The notes below the pieces were generated by a model, which was not told where the DNA came from, made no database searches, and saw only the letters and a program-made list of their open reading frames with translations. Source: CAVTHW01 sp963734625 (GTDB lineage: Bacteria > Acidobacteriota > Terriglobia > Bryobacterales > Bryobacteraceae). Taken from it: a DNA stretch of 64,000 nt. Position 1 is the first letter of the stretch. The number at the start of each line of letters is the position of its first letter. The DNA is taken from contig CAVTHW010000003.1 in assembly GCA_963734625.1 (NCBI GenBank), positions 434,001 through 498,000 of the forward strand, given 5' to 3'. This document shows, piece after piece, positions 37,018 through 45,099 of the stretch. The position numbers and the translations under genes were made by a program.

Positions 37018-38474
37018 TCAACATCGCAAGGCAGTGGCGATCACGGGTGTGAAGCCGTCGGCGTCGGCGGCGATCGCGCGCAAGCGGCCCATCAGACGTT
37101 CGAAGATGCCTTTCTCCTCGTAGTGGTCGCTATAGCTGACGCCCACTCGCCCAGCATGCCGCCAGATCTTGGCCGCCAGGAACAGAAACCGCAGGCGCGC
37201 GGTCGCCAAGGTCGTGTGCCGCATCTGGTCGGTCTCTTCACTCTCCTCGCGCTGGAACAGCATCAGCCAGCAGTTCAGGTTGTAGGCCAGCATCACGATC
37301 TGGAACCAGTTGGCGTTCATCCTCCAGCGGTTCGATGGGTGCGCCGCCAAGCCGGCGTCGTTATTGGCCTCCTTAATCAGGTTCTCGGCCGAGGCGCGCC
37401 CCCGGTAGAAGCCCACCAGCGCATCCAGCGGCCCGTCCATGTTGGTGACGAAGACCCGATAGGTGTACTCCGGCGTATCGAACAACTGATATTGCTCGGG
37501 TTGGTCCGCCTCGCGGGGTTCGGGCTCCTTCGCATACCGCAACGCCACGAACCGGTAGGCTTTGCCCCATCCTTCCGGCTGGTAGAGCAACTCGCACTGC
37601 CCGTCGGCGTCCGTGCGCGGCGACGGCTTCCAATCGGCCGCTTTCAACTCATCCACCAGCCGCGCCGTCTTGCGCGCAACCACAATGAATTGGCAGTTTC
37701 GCTTCTCGTAGGCCTGGACTGCCTCCCAACAGTAGAAGCCCGAGTCGGCACGCGCGTAGACGGTCTTCACCGTTTTGGGCAAGGCCGCGACCGCGGCATC
37801 CAGATGCGCGGCGATTTGTTTTCCGTCGGGCCGGTCGCCGGTGCGCTGCGAGCCGGTGACGTACTCTTTGGTTTCGGCCAGAAAGGTCAGAATCGGCTGG
37901 TAGCTCTGCTTGCCTTTGTTCTTCGGGTTATAGCCTTTGCGCGCACCCATCTGGTTGCCGAACAGAGTGTGCACCGTCGTATCGGTGTCCAGCGTCACCT
38001 CCGTCAACTCCACGTTGGCGGCTTCCCAGACTCGTTGCCGCATGCGGCGTTGCACCTCCAGCAACTGCCGTGCGATGCCCAGGTGCAGTGCGGCCAGGAA
38101 GCGCCAGAAGGTCGATTGCGGAGGCAACTTGAGCACCTGCAGGATGCCGGTCAGCATCGGCTCCCGCTTCAGAAACCGCAAATGGTGGAGCCGGGAGAAT
38201 CCCACGTAGCAGGCCAGTACCATCGCCAGCACGAACCGGAACATCGTCATGGCCTTGGTCTTCCGCTGAACGGTGAGGGTTTCTTCCACCAGTTGCTGGA
38301 AGCCGAGTTTCTCCAGCATGCTGGCCACCGGCAAGAGGCCACCGTAGGCGGTCAGATTCTTCGCCTCAAAGTCATAGGGCGTGGAAGCCTGATTCTATTG
38401 GGCTCCGGAGTAACCTCACGAACCGCTTGATTGGCGGGCTTCCGGCGGGTATCCTGATTATCATCGTTCACCAT
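37018..38474 (-). CDS. IS1380-family transposase (frame break near its start)
   Basis: DDE transposase. The continuous part (38334 down to 37018, 438 residues) shows VTLDTDTTVHTLFGNQMGARKG (first catalytic Asp; about 37990), YNPKNKGKQSYQPILTFLAE, VYARADSGFYCWEAV (second Asp), VVARKTARL and RGRASAENLIKEANNDAGL (Glu). Upstream, the conserved TPYDFEAKNLTAYGGLLPVA continues in frame until a TAG, and the likely start (ATG 38474, VNDDNQDTRRKPANQ) is in another frame, so one indel separates them around 38390. Possibly inactive, or a sequencing error. Confidence 0.88.
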
Positions 38475-38563
38475 TTGGGTGGCTCCTGAGAATCGGTTCG
38501 CGAAGCTGCGAACTTCGCGTCCCTACTGTTTTAACGCAGGATTCTCAGGGGTCCCAAATGGTG
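38469..38563. promoter_or_regulatory. Long hairpin over the IS1380 transposase start
   Basis: CACCATTTGGG (38469-38479) and CCTGAGAATC (38485-38494) pair with GATTCTCAGG (38540-38549) and CCCAAATGGTG (38553-38563). A nested hairpin CGCGAAG / CTTCGCG lies inside (38499-38505, 38513-38519). The transposase ATG at 38474 is within one arm. Confidence 0.65.
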
Positions 38564-38612
38564 TCACGCCTCAACCGCCCAGCGGCAGCCTCAGAAGCGT
38601 GCATTATTCAGG

Positions 38613-38630
38613 TGGTACTGTCCCCATTTA
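38613..38630. repeat. Right half of AATGGGG palindromic repeat, copy c
   Basis: TGGTACTGTCCCCATTTA. Joined to 36831-36847 minus one TGGTA it recreates the full repeat. Confidence 0.88.
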
Positions 38631-38634
38631 GGTG

Positions 38635-38679
38635 TGGTGCGCCCGGGGTGACTCGAACACCCGGCCTTCTGGTTCGTAG
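38635..38679 (-). tRNA. 3' fragment of tRNA-Arg(ACG), pseudo
   Basis: Read on the minus strand: anticodon loop CTACGAA (anticodon ACG), 3' anticodon stem CCAGA, variable AGGCC, T-stem/loop GGGTG TTCGAGT CACCC, acceptor CGGGCGC, A and CCA. The 5' half is missing: the bases before the loop do not pair with CCAGA. A tRNA 3' end without its 5' part is the usual footprint of integration at a tRNA gene. Confidence 0.6.
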
Positions 38680-38808
38680 ATCGAGGGTTACTTGTCCGCA
38701 CCAGGCCGCTATGTGCCATTTCAAGCAGTTAGAGAGAGTCACCACTCCAGTAGATGTCACGGTAGCTGTCATGTTGATGAGCGCGTCGGGGGTGGTGAGG
38801 AGAAACAG

Positions 38809-39048
38809 GTGCTGCCGGCGATTGCATCAGTGTTTAGCTTCGACGTGTCTGCGAAGGGCGTCTACTTTAGGCCGGATCGAAGGACGATCCAGTTTCTGGA
38901 TACGGCCACAGGCAGGATGAGCACGCTGGCAATGCTCGACAAGCCGGCGTACGTGGGCCTGTGCGTTTCGCCGGACGATGCTTACGTAGTGTTTGCGCAA
39001 GTGGACCGGAACACCACGGACCTGATGCTGGTGGAAGGCGTTCGATGA
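38809..39048 (+). pseudogene. C-terminal blades of a TolB/PD40-like propeller protein
   Basis: VLPAIASVFSFDVSAKGVYF, IQFLDTATGRMSTLAML and VGLCVSPDDAYVVFAQVDRN are beta-propeller blades, ending at 39048. The upstream open stretch to 38692 is not related. In Solibacter-type genomes such propellers are the sensor or regulatory C-termini of winged-helix or kinase proteins. The stop overlaps the start of a kinase gene by ATGA. Confidence 0.6.
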
Positions 39049-39104
39049 CCGGCCGCACCATCTCGCACTACCAGATCCTCGAGAAGCTCGGCGAGCGCGG
39101 GGTG
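39045..39104 (+). pseudogene. N-terminal stub of a Ser/Thr protein kinase
   Basis: MTGRTISHYQILEKLGERGVG is the usual acidobacterial kinase start, ending in a damaged glycine loop. The similarity then stops, and repeat copy 1 of the GATAGC family begins at 39143. The kinase body is absent. Confidence 0.65.
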
Positions 39105-39142
39105 GGACCCATGCCTGACGCTGGTGTAGCCCCGGCAGGGGC

Positions 39143-39185
39143 GAGATAGCGCCCGATAACGCCCACAGGCTTCCTCGATCCGGGC
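39143..39185. repeat. GATAGC/ATAACGCCCATAGTC dispersed repeat, copy 1
   Basis: GCGAGATAGCGCCCGATAAC then GCCCACAGGCTTCCTCGATC. Related copies are at 51991, 53847, 57580 and 58710. Confidence 0.75.
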
Positions 39186-39317
39186 CTTTTGGCGCCGGAT
39201 AAGCAAACCGTGCCTGAAGCCCACGCCCCTGGTCTCGACCGAAATCGCGCGAATCGTATCCTCCAAGACGGCCGCTCCGGCGTGCTCTCTGGCGCGGGAC
39301 GTTGTAGTCTGGTCGAG

Positions 39318-42014
39318 ATGGACAGTAGCGCTCACATCGATAGACGGGACTTTCTCCGCCAGACGAGCGTGGCTGGCGGCGCCCTCGTCTCCGGCCCATT
39401 CGCATGGGGACAGTCCCGAAAGGGCGATGTCGTTTCCCTGGTTCTAGATCCTGCCGATGGCGTAGCTTCGGCCGCGCCCGCGCGGTGGGCAGCCCAGGAG
39501 TTGCAGCGAGCCCTGACGGACGCCGGTTGCACAGTCCACCTGCGCGAGAGTCCCAAGCAGACCGGCGTGGGCGAGCTGTGCATCATCGCGTCCGGCGCCA
39601 CCGCGCCTGTGGCAGCCGCTGCGCTGAAGGGCGCGGGCGTCTCCATGCCAGCCGGGCCTGAGAGCTTGGCCTTGCTGACTGCAAAGGCGGCGGGGGGCCA
39701 GGCGCTTCTGGCGTGCGGCATCGATGCGCGCGGGCTGGTTTACGCGCTCCTAGAATTGGCCGACCGTGTGCGTCTCGGCGAGAGGCCGGATGCGGCGCTG
39801 AAGACTGGCAAGCCGATCACGGAAAGGCCGGCCAACAAGGTGCGCAGCGTCATGCGGCAATTCACCAGCGAGACGCTCGACAAGCCGTGGTTTTACGACC
39901 GCGAAATGTGGCCCCATTACCTGAGCATGCTGGCCGGGCAGCGCTTCAACCGCTTTCACCTTGCCTTCGGGCTCGGCTACGACACCCTGAGCCAGGTCGC
40001 GGACTCTTATCTCCTGTTCCTCTACCCATTTCTGCTTTCCGTGCCGGGCTACGGGGTGCGAGCGACGAATCTTTCGGACGCGGAGCGCGACCGCAATCTG
40101 GAGACCCTGCGTTTCATCGGCGACGAGACCGTCGCGCACGGCATGGAGTTCCAGTTGGGGATCTGGACGCACGGATACCGTTGGCCTGCCGGCCCGCGCG
40201 CTCAAAATACCATCGAGGGACTCACCAACGAAACACACGCTCCCTATTGCCGCGATGCCCTCACGGCTGTGTTGCGGGCCTGCCCCGCGATCTCCGCGGT
40301 GGCGCTTCGAATTCACGGCGAGAGTGGCGTCGCCGAGGGAAGCTACGACTTCTGGAGAACCGTCTTCGACGGCGTGAAGCGCTGCGGGCGCGAAGTCGAA
40401 ATCGACCTGCATGCGAAGGGCATCGACGCCACTATGATCGACGCTGCGCTGGCCACCGGAATGCCGGTGAACGTCGCTCCTAAATACTGGGCGGAACACC
40501 TTGGCATGACGTATCACCAGGCGGCGATTCGCGAATTGGAAATGCCCGTGGCGGGGCGCGCGGGCCGCGGCCTGATGACCCTCAGCGAGGGCGAGCGCGT
40601 CTTCACGCGATACGGATATGCCGACCTGCTTCGCGACGATCGGAAGTACACTGTCCGGCACCGCGTCTTCTCGGGAACCCAGCGGATTTTGATGTGGGGC
40701 GATCCCATTTCGGCAGCAGCTTACTCGCGGATGTTCCAGTTCTGCGGCTCGACCGGCGCCGATCTAATGGAGCCGTTGACCTGCCGCGGCCGCAGAGGGA
40801 CCGGGGTGACCGGAAGCCGCAGTGGTTATGCCGATGCTCGCTTGGAGCCGCGATGGGATTGGGAGAAGTACGCGTATTGGTACCGCGTCTGGGGCCGGTT
40901 CATGTACAACCCGGAAACCGACCCGCAAGTCTGCCACAGGTATTTTGGCGCTGCTCCCGCGGCCAGGGCCTTGGAATCCGGTCTGGCTAACGTGAGCCGC
41001 ATCCTGCCCATCGTTACCACCGCGCATCTGCCCTCGGCGGCCTGCGACGCATACTGGCCGGAAATCTATTGGAACCAGCCGATGGTGGGCGAAGCGCGGC
41101 CCAATCCTTATGGGGATACTCCCTCGCCGAGGACGTTTCAGAATGTGAGCCCTCTGGATCCTCAACTGTTCTCGCGGATGAGCGATTTCGCGGCGGAATT
41201 GCTCGGGGGGGAGCGGAGCGGCAAGTATTCGCCCATTGAGGTGGCCCAGTGGCTGGAGGATTTAGCGGGCCGCGCGGAGAAGAACCTGTCGCAGGCCGGG
41301 AAGCTCGATTCGTTCGAGCGTCGCCGGCTGGCGATCGACGTGGATATGCAAGTGGGGCTGGGCCGTTTCTTTGCCGCCAAGTTCCGCAGCGGTGTCCTGT
41401 ACTCCATTCATGAGCGCACCGGCGACCGCCGGGCGTTGGAAGAAGCGGTGACAGCATACCGGCGTGCCCGGTCCTTCTGGGCAGCGGCCGCCGATCGAGC
41501 CAAAGGAGTCTATGCGGCCGATTTGTCAGCCAGCGACAAGATCTCGAATCGCGGCCAATGGCTGGACCGGCTTCCGGCCATGGATGAGGATATCGCCCGG
41601 ATGGAGCAGCGGTTGGCTTCCGCCAAGCCATCCGGCGAACCGCGCGTGGCGCTGGCCATCTTGGAAGTGCTGGGGCGGCTGCGGCGCGAGCCGGCCAAGT
41701 GCGCTCACCAGCCGCCGGCGGGATTCCGGCCGAAGGAAGCGGTCGCGATTGAGACCACCGTGGAGAAGGGGCGCAAGCTGGTGTCGGCGCGACTGTACTA
41801 CCGTCACGTGAACCAGGCGGAGCGATTTGCCAGCGTGGAGATGGACGCTCGGGGCAACCTGTACCGGGCGAGCATTCCGGCTGTCTATACCGACTCGCCA
41901 TATCCGCTCCAGTATTACTTCGAGTTGAGGGAAGGGCCGGAGAAGGTGTGGCTGTACCCGGGATTCGCCCCGGACTTGGCCAACCAACCTTACTTTGTGG
42001 TGCCAAGAGCCTGA
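39318..42014 (+). CDS. Tat-exported glycoside hydrolase-like protein of unknown family
   Basis: 898 residues. Twin-arginine signal (HIDRRDFLRQTSVAGGALVS). An N-terminal alpha/beta domain with ARWAAQELQRALTDAG resembles the non-catalytic N-domain of alpha-glucuronidases (GH67/GH115) and GH20 enzymes. A central TIM-barrel-like part has YLSMLAGQRFNRFHLAFGLG, ALRIHGESGVAEGSYDFW and EIDLHAKGID. The C-terminus is helical plus a beta domain (KLVSARLYYRHVNQAERFAS). No catalytic pair can be assigned with confidence. It lies next to CE15 and the GH115/GH8/GH3 set, so a role on glucuronoxylan is a reasonable inference. Start chosen at the ATG giving the Tat signal. Confidence 0.7.
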   Translation: MDSSAHIDRRDFLRQTSVAGGALVSGPFAWGQSRKGDVVSLVLDPADGVASAAPARWAAQELQRALTDAGCTVHLRESPKQTGVGELCIIASGATAPVAAAALKGAGVSMPAGPESLALLTAKAAGGQALLACGIDARGLVYALLELADRVRLGERPDAALKTGKPITERPANKVRSVMRQFTSETLDKPWFYDREMWPHYLSMLAGQRFNRFHLAFGLGYDTLSQVADSYLLFLYPFLLSVPGYGVRATNLSDAERDRNLETLRFIGDETVAHGMEFQLGIWTHGYRWPAGPRAQNTIEGLTNETHAPYCRDALTAVLRACPAISAVALRIHGESGVAEGSYDFWRTVFDGVKRCGREVEIDLHAKGIDATMIDAALATGMPVNVAPKYWAEHLGMTYHQAAIRELEMPVAGRAGRGLMTLSEGERVFTRYGYADLLRDDRKYTVRHRVFSGTQRILMWGDPISAAAYSRMFQFCGSTGADLMEPLTCRGRRGTGVTGSRSGYADARLEPRWDWEKYAYWYRVWGRFMYNPETDPQVCHRYFGAAPAARALESGLANVSRILPIVTTAHLPSAACDAYWPEIYWNQPMVGEARPNPYGDTPSPRTFQNVSPLDPQLFSRMSDFAAELLGGERSGKYSPIEVAQWLEDLAGRAEKNLSQAGKLDSFERRRLAIDVDMQVGLGRFFAAKFRSGVLYSIHERTGDRRALEEAVTAYRRARSFWAAAADRAKGVYAADLSASDKISNRGQWLDRLPAMDEDIARMEQRLASAKPSGEPRVALAILEVLGRLRREPAKCAHQPPAGFRPKEAVAIETTVEKGRKLVSARLYYRHVNQAERFASVEMDARGNLYRASIPAVYTDSPYPLQYYFELREGPEKVWLYPGFAPDLANQPYFVVPRA

Positions 42015-42170
42015 AGCACGGCGGTCGTCGTCGCCGGTGGTCCGCAGATGACCAGGCTGCCCGCCGCGGGAATTGCCTTGACACGGACGGGGACGTACAT
42101 CTGAAGTTTGAACTTGCAACAAAGCCCGGCTGCGCGCCGGGTGACGGTGCGCAGAACCGAGGAGGAACTC

Positions 42171-43604
42171 GTGTCGACTTCTCGGACTTTTCGATGGTCA
42201 CTTTGTCTGGTCTTATTGGCGTTGGTTGTCGTCCCTCTAGTAAGCACAGCCTATCAGGCGACGCAACTGCCAGCGGGCAGGGGCGCCGCGGGCGGTCCGG
42301 GTGGCGCGTCGCAAGCCGCCACACAGGCAGATCGGCAGAAGATGATGGATCTTCTGAAAATCACATCACTCCGCCCGGGAAAGAATGGCAGCGACCGCAC
42401 GGCGGCAAACTACGCCAACTACGACGAGGTCAAAGCCAATCCGTACCCTGACTTGCCGGACCCGCTGGTATTGAAGAACGGGAAGAAGGTCACGACGGCA
42501 AAGATGTGGTGGAATCAGCGCCGCCCCGAGATCGTGGAGGACTTCGACCGGGAAATCTACGGCCGGGTCCCTAAGGTGGCGCCCAAAGTGAAGTGGGAAG
42601 TGCTCAGCGCGACGCAGGACAAGAACGGAGAAACACCGATCATCACGAAACAACTGGTGGGTCACGTTGACAATTCCTCTTACCCGCAAATCACCGTTGA
42701 CATACAGGTGTCGCTGAGTACTCCGGCCAATGCGGCCGGCAAGGTGCCCGTGATCATGCAATTCGGCGGTTTCGGTTTCGGCGGCGCCGCGCGCGCCGGT
42801 GCACGCGCGCCGGTGGCGCCGACTGCTGGCGCGAGACGCGGCCCCTCTGGGCCCTCGTGGCAACAGCAGGTTCTGGCCAAGGGCTGGGGCTACGCCACAA
42901 TCGTCCCCGGCAGCATTCAGGCCGACAACGGCGCGGGTCTGACCTCCGGCATCATCGGTTTGGTGAACAAGGGCCAGAACCGCAAGCCGGACGATTGGGG
43001 TGCGCTGCGCGCCTGGGCGTGGGGCGCCAGCCGCGCCTTGGATTATTTTGAGAAGGACAAGTCCGTGGACGCGAAGCACGTAGCTCTGGAGGGCCACTCG
43101 CGTTACGGTAAGGCGACGATCGTCGCTATGGCCTATGACCAGCGCTTCTGGACCGCCTATGTCAGTTCGTCCGGGGCCGGCGGCGCCAAGCTGCACCGCC
43201 GCAACTGGGGCGAGATCGTGGAGAATGTCGCCGCGTCATCGGAGTACCACTGGATGGCGGGAAACTTCCTCAAGTACGCCGGTCCGCTGAACTGGAACGA
43301 CATGCCCGTGGATTCTCACGAACTGGTCGCGATGTGCGCCCCGCGTCCCGTCTTCCTCAGCGCCGGCGCTACCGAGGGGGATGGATGGGTGGATGCCAAG
43401 GGCACATTCATGGCTGGAGTTGGCGCGGGCCCCGTTTACAAGCTCCTGGGCAAGAAGGACTTGGGGACCACCGTGTTCCCCGCCATCGAGACCCCGCTGG
43501 TGGACGGCGATGTGGCCTTCCGTCAGCACGCCAGTGGGCACACCGACGCGCCGAACTGGCCGACGTTTTTGACATTCGCCAGCCGCTACGTCAAGGCGCG
43601 TTAG
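42171..43604 (+). CDS. CE15-like glucuronoyl esterase
   Basis: Alpha/beta hydrolase that cleaves ester bonds between lignin alcohols and 4-O-methylglucuronate on xylan. GTG start with GAGGAGG five bases upstream, then a signal peptide (SLCLVLLALVVVPLVSTAY). The signature GHSRYGK carries the nucleophile Ser (about residue 310); the catalytic His is in AFRQHASGHTD; WNQRRPEIVEDFDREIYGR, GYATIVPGSIQADNG and GALRAWAWGASRALDYF are typical of CE15. 477 residues. It follows the Tat-exported glycosidase-like gene on the same strand and faces the xylan cluster on the other. Confidence 0.88.
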   Translation: MSTSRTFRWSLCLVLLALVVVPLVSTAYQATQLPAGRGAAGGPGGASQAATQADRQKMMDLLKITSLRPGKNGSDRTAANYANYDEVKANPYPDLPDPLVLKNGKKVTTAKMWWNQRRPEIVEDFDREIYGRVPKVAPKVKWEVLSATQDKNGETPIITKQLVGHVDNSSYPQITVDIQVSLSTPANAAGKVPVIMQFGGFGFGGAARAGARAPVAPTAGARRGPSGPSWQQQVLAKGWGYATIVPGSIQADNGAGLTSGIIGLVNKGQNRKPDDWGALRAWAWGASRALDYFEKDKSVDAKHVALEGHSRYGKATIVAMAYDQRFWTAYVSSSGAGGAKLHRRNWGEIVENVAASSEYHWMAGNFLKYAGPLNWNDMPVDSHELVAMCAPRPVFLSAGATEGDGWVDAKGTFMAGVGAGPVYKLLGKKDLGTTVFPAIETPLVDGDVAFRQHASGHTDAPNWPTFLTFASRYVKAR

Positions 43605-43609
43605 GCTCG

Positions 43610-45088
43610 TTAACTTGCGGCGAACTTTTTCCGGCGTTCCGCCAGCTCGTCCTGAATCTGGATGTTCAACTTCTTGTTGATCCTGTAAGAAACCAGGCAG
43701 GCAATGATAATCAGGAAGAAGATCGCTGGATAGACACTGATGGTCATGCGGATTCCCTGCAAAGCCTCGGTGGTTTGCGCCACATTGGGTTTGTACCCGT
43801 AGCCGGACATCAGCCAGCCGGCGATGGCGCCGCCCAGGCTCAAGCCTGCTTTCAGGCCGAAGATGATGGTGGCGTAAATCACCCCGGTGGTGCGACGCCC
43901 GGTCTTCCATTCCGCGTAGTCGACCACATCGGCGAACATGGCCCACAGAAGCGGAATGGTGGGGGCGTAGCTCAGCGCTCGGGCATACTCCAAGAGGAAC
44001 AACGTCCCGAGGGATTGCGGCGGCAGCAGAACGAACAACGCCATGAATACGGCGCTGATCGAGAAACCGGCGAGAGCGACAGCCTTCTTCCCGAACCGCA
44101 TGGCCAGGAAGGTGGAGCACAATACTCCCACGACCGTGACAAATTGGCCGGACATGTTGAACAGACTAAACCCGACCGACGAGACGTTCGACCGGCTCGC
44201 ATCCACCACCAGCCCGAACGTGTTCAGCACAGAGTGCCACGCGCCGCCGGCAACGGCGGTCAGGCCCAGGCCGCTCAACAGCTCGAAGAGGCGTTCCTGG
44301 TCGACGTAGTACCGGAAATAGTAGAAAAGCGTGCCGCCCCGCATGGCCAGGACGATGAAGTGAGCCAGCGTCAGAATGAACATCGCGATCCAAGGGCCGT
44401 TCTTGAGCAGGGCGCTGAAATCCTGACGGGCGGAGGATTTCTGTTTCGGATCGGGCTGGATGCGCTCGCGAGTCGCAAGGAAAGTGATGAGGAAGAGAAC
44501 CACGCAGACGCAGGCCCACAGCCCCATGGTCATCTGCCAGCCTTTGGCGTTGTCACCCTGCCCGAACTTGGCCACCAGCGGCAGCGTGAACCCTCCCACC
44601 AGCAACTGCGCGATCATGGCCGCCACGAAGCGGTACGAGGACAGCGTAGTGCGTTCGTTGACGTCGCCGGTCATCACGCCGGTTAGCGCCGAGTAAGGCG
44701 TATTATTCGCCGAGTACAGCGTCATCAGCAGGATGTTCGTGGCGCAGGCGTACGCGAGTTTGCCCGCCATCGAAAAGCCCGGCGTCGTGTACGCCAGAAC
44801 CATGACCACGCCCCATGGCACGGCGGTCCACAATACCCACGGCCGGAACTTGCCCCAACGCGTCTTGGTGCGGTCCGCGATCACCCCCATCATGGGATCG
44901 AAGAAGGCGTCCCAGAGCCGTCCCACCAGAAGCAGCGTGCCCGCCGCCGCGGCGGTGATCCCGAATGTGTCTGTGTAGAAACTCAACTGGAACAGGATCA
45001 TCGTCTGGAAGACGAAGTTCGCGGCGGCGTCGCCAACGCTGTAGCCCGCCTTTTCGACAAAAGAGAGTCTTTGGGGCTTGTCTGGCAT
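43610..45088 (-). CDS. GPH-family sugar/cation symporter
   Basis: 492 residues, twelve-helix major facilitator of the glycoside-pentoside-hexuronide family. N-terminal SFVEKAGYSVGDAAANFVFQ and the motif LWDAFFDPMMGVIADRTKTRWGKFRPW (about 44910-44830) are diagnostic. Last gene of the minus-strand GH8 - GH115 - GH3 group and probably imports xylo-oligosaccharides, xylose or (methyl)glucuronate. Convergent with CE15 with five bases between stops. Confidence 0.9.
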   Translation of the reverse strand: MPDKPQRLSFVEKAGYSVGDAAANFVFQTMILFQLSFYTDTFGITAAAAGTLLLVGRLWDAFFDPMMGVIADRTKTRWGKFRPWVLWTAVPWGVVMVLAYTTPGFSMAGKLAYACATNILLMTLYSANNTPYSALTGVMTGDVNERTTLSSYRFVAAMIAQLLVGGFTLPLVAKFGQGDNAKGWQMTMGLWACVCVVLFLITFLATRERIQPDPKQKSSARQDFSALLKNGPWIAMFILTLAHFIVLAMRGGTLFYYFRYYVDQERLFELLSGLGLTAVAGGAWHSVLNTFGLVVDASRSNVSSVGFSLFNMSGQFVTVVGVLCSTFLAMRFGKKAVALAGFSISAVFMALFVLLPPQSLGTLFLLEYARALSYAPTIPLLWAMFADVVDYAEWKTGRRTTGVIYATIIFGLKAGLSLGGAIAGWLMSGYGYKPNVAQTTEALQGIRMTISVYPAIFFLIIIACLVSYRINKKLNIQIQDELAERRKKFAAS

Positions 45089-45099
45089 GTTGCGGTCCC

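Larger units (their letters stand above)
36848..38612 (-). mobile_element. IS1380-family insertion sequence, 1,765 bp, 5-bp target duplication TGGTA
   Basis: Ends are CCTGAATTATGCGCG on the left and, read inward from the right, CCTGAATAATGCACGC, giving imperfect terminal inverted repeats. TGGTA flanks both ends (36843-36847 and 38613-38617). Removing the element and one TGGTA restores the 30-nt palindromic repeat seen intact at 30958 and 33597, which fixes the boundaries with high certainty. Size and gene content are normal for IS1380. Confidence 0.9.

Noticed and set aside
36982..38430. Plus-strand open frame opposite the IS1380 transposase
   Set aside because: Antisense shadow; the transposase motifs are on the minus strand.
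38982..39335. Minus-strand open frame spanning the kinase stub and repeat copy 1
   Set aside because: Overlaps the better supported propeller and kinase remnants and is explained by the dispersed repeat.
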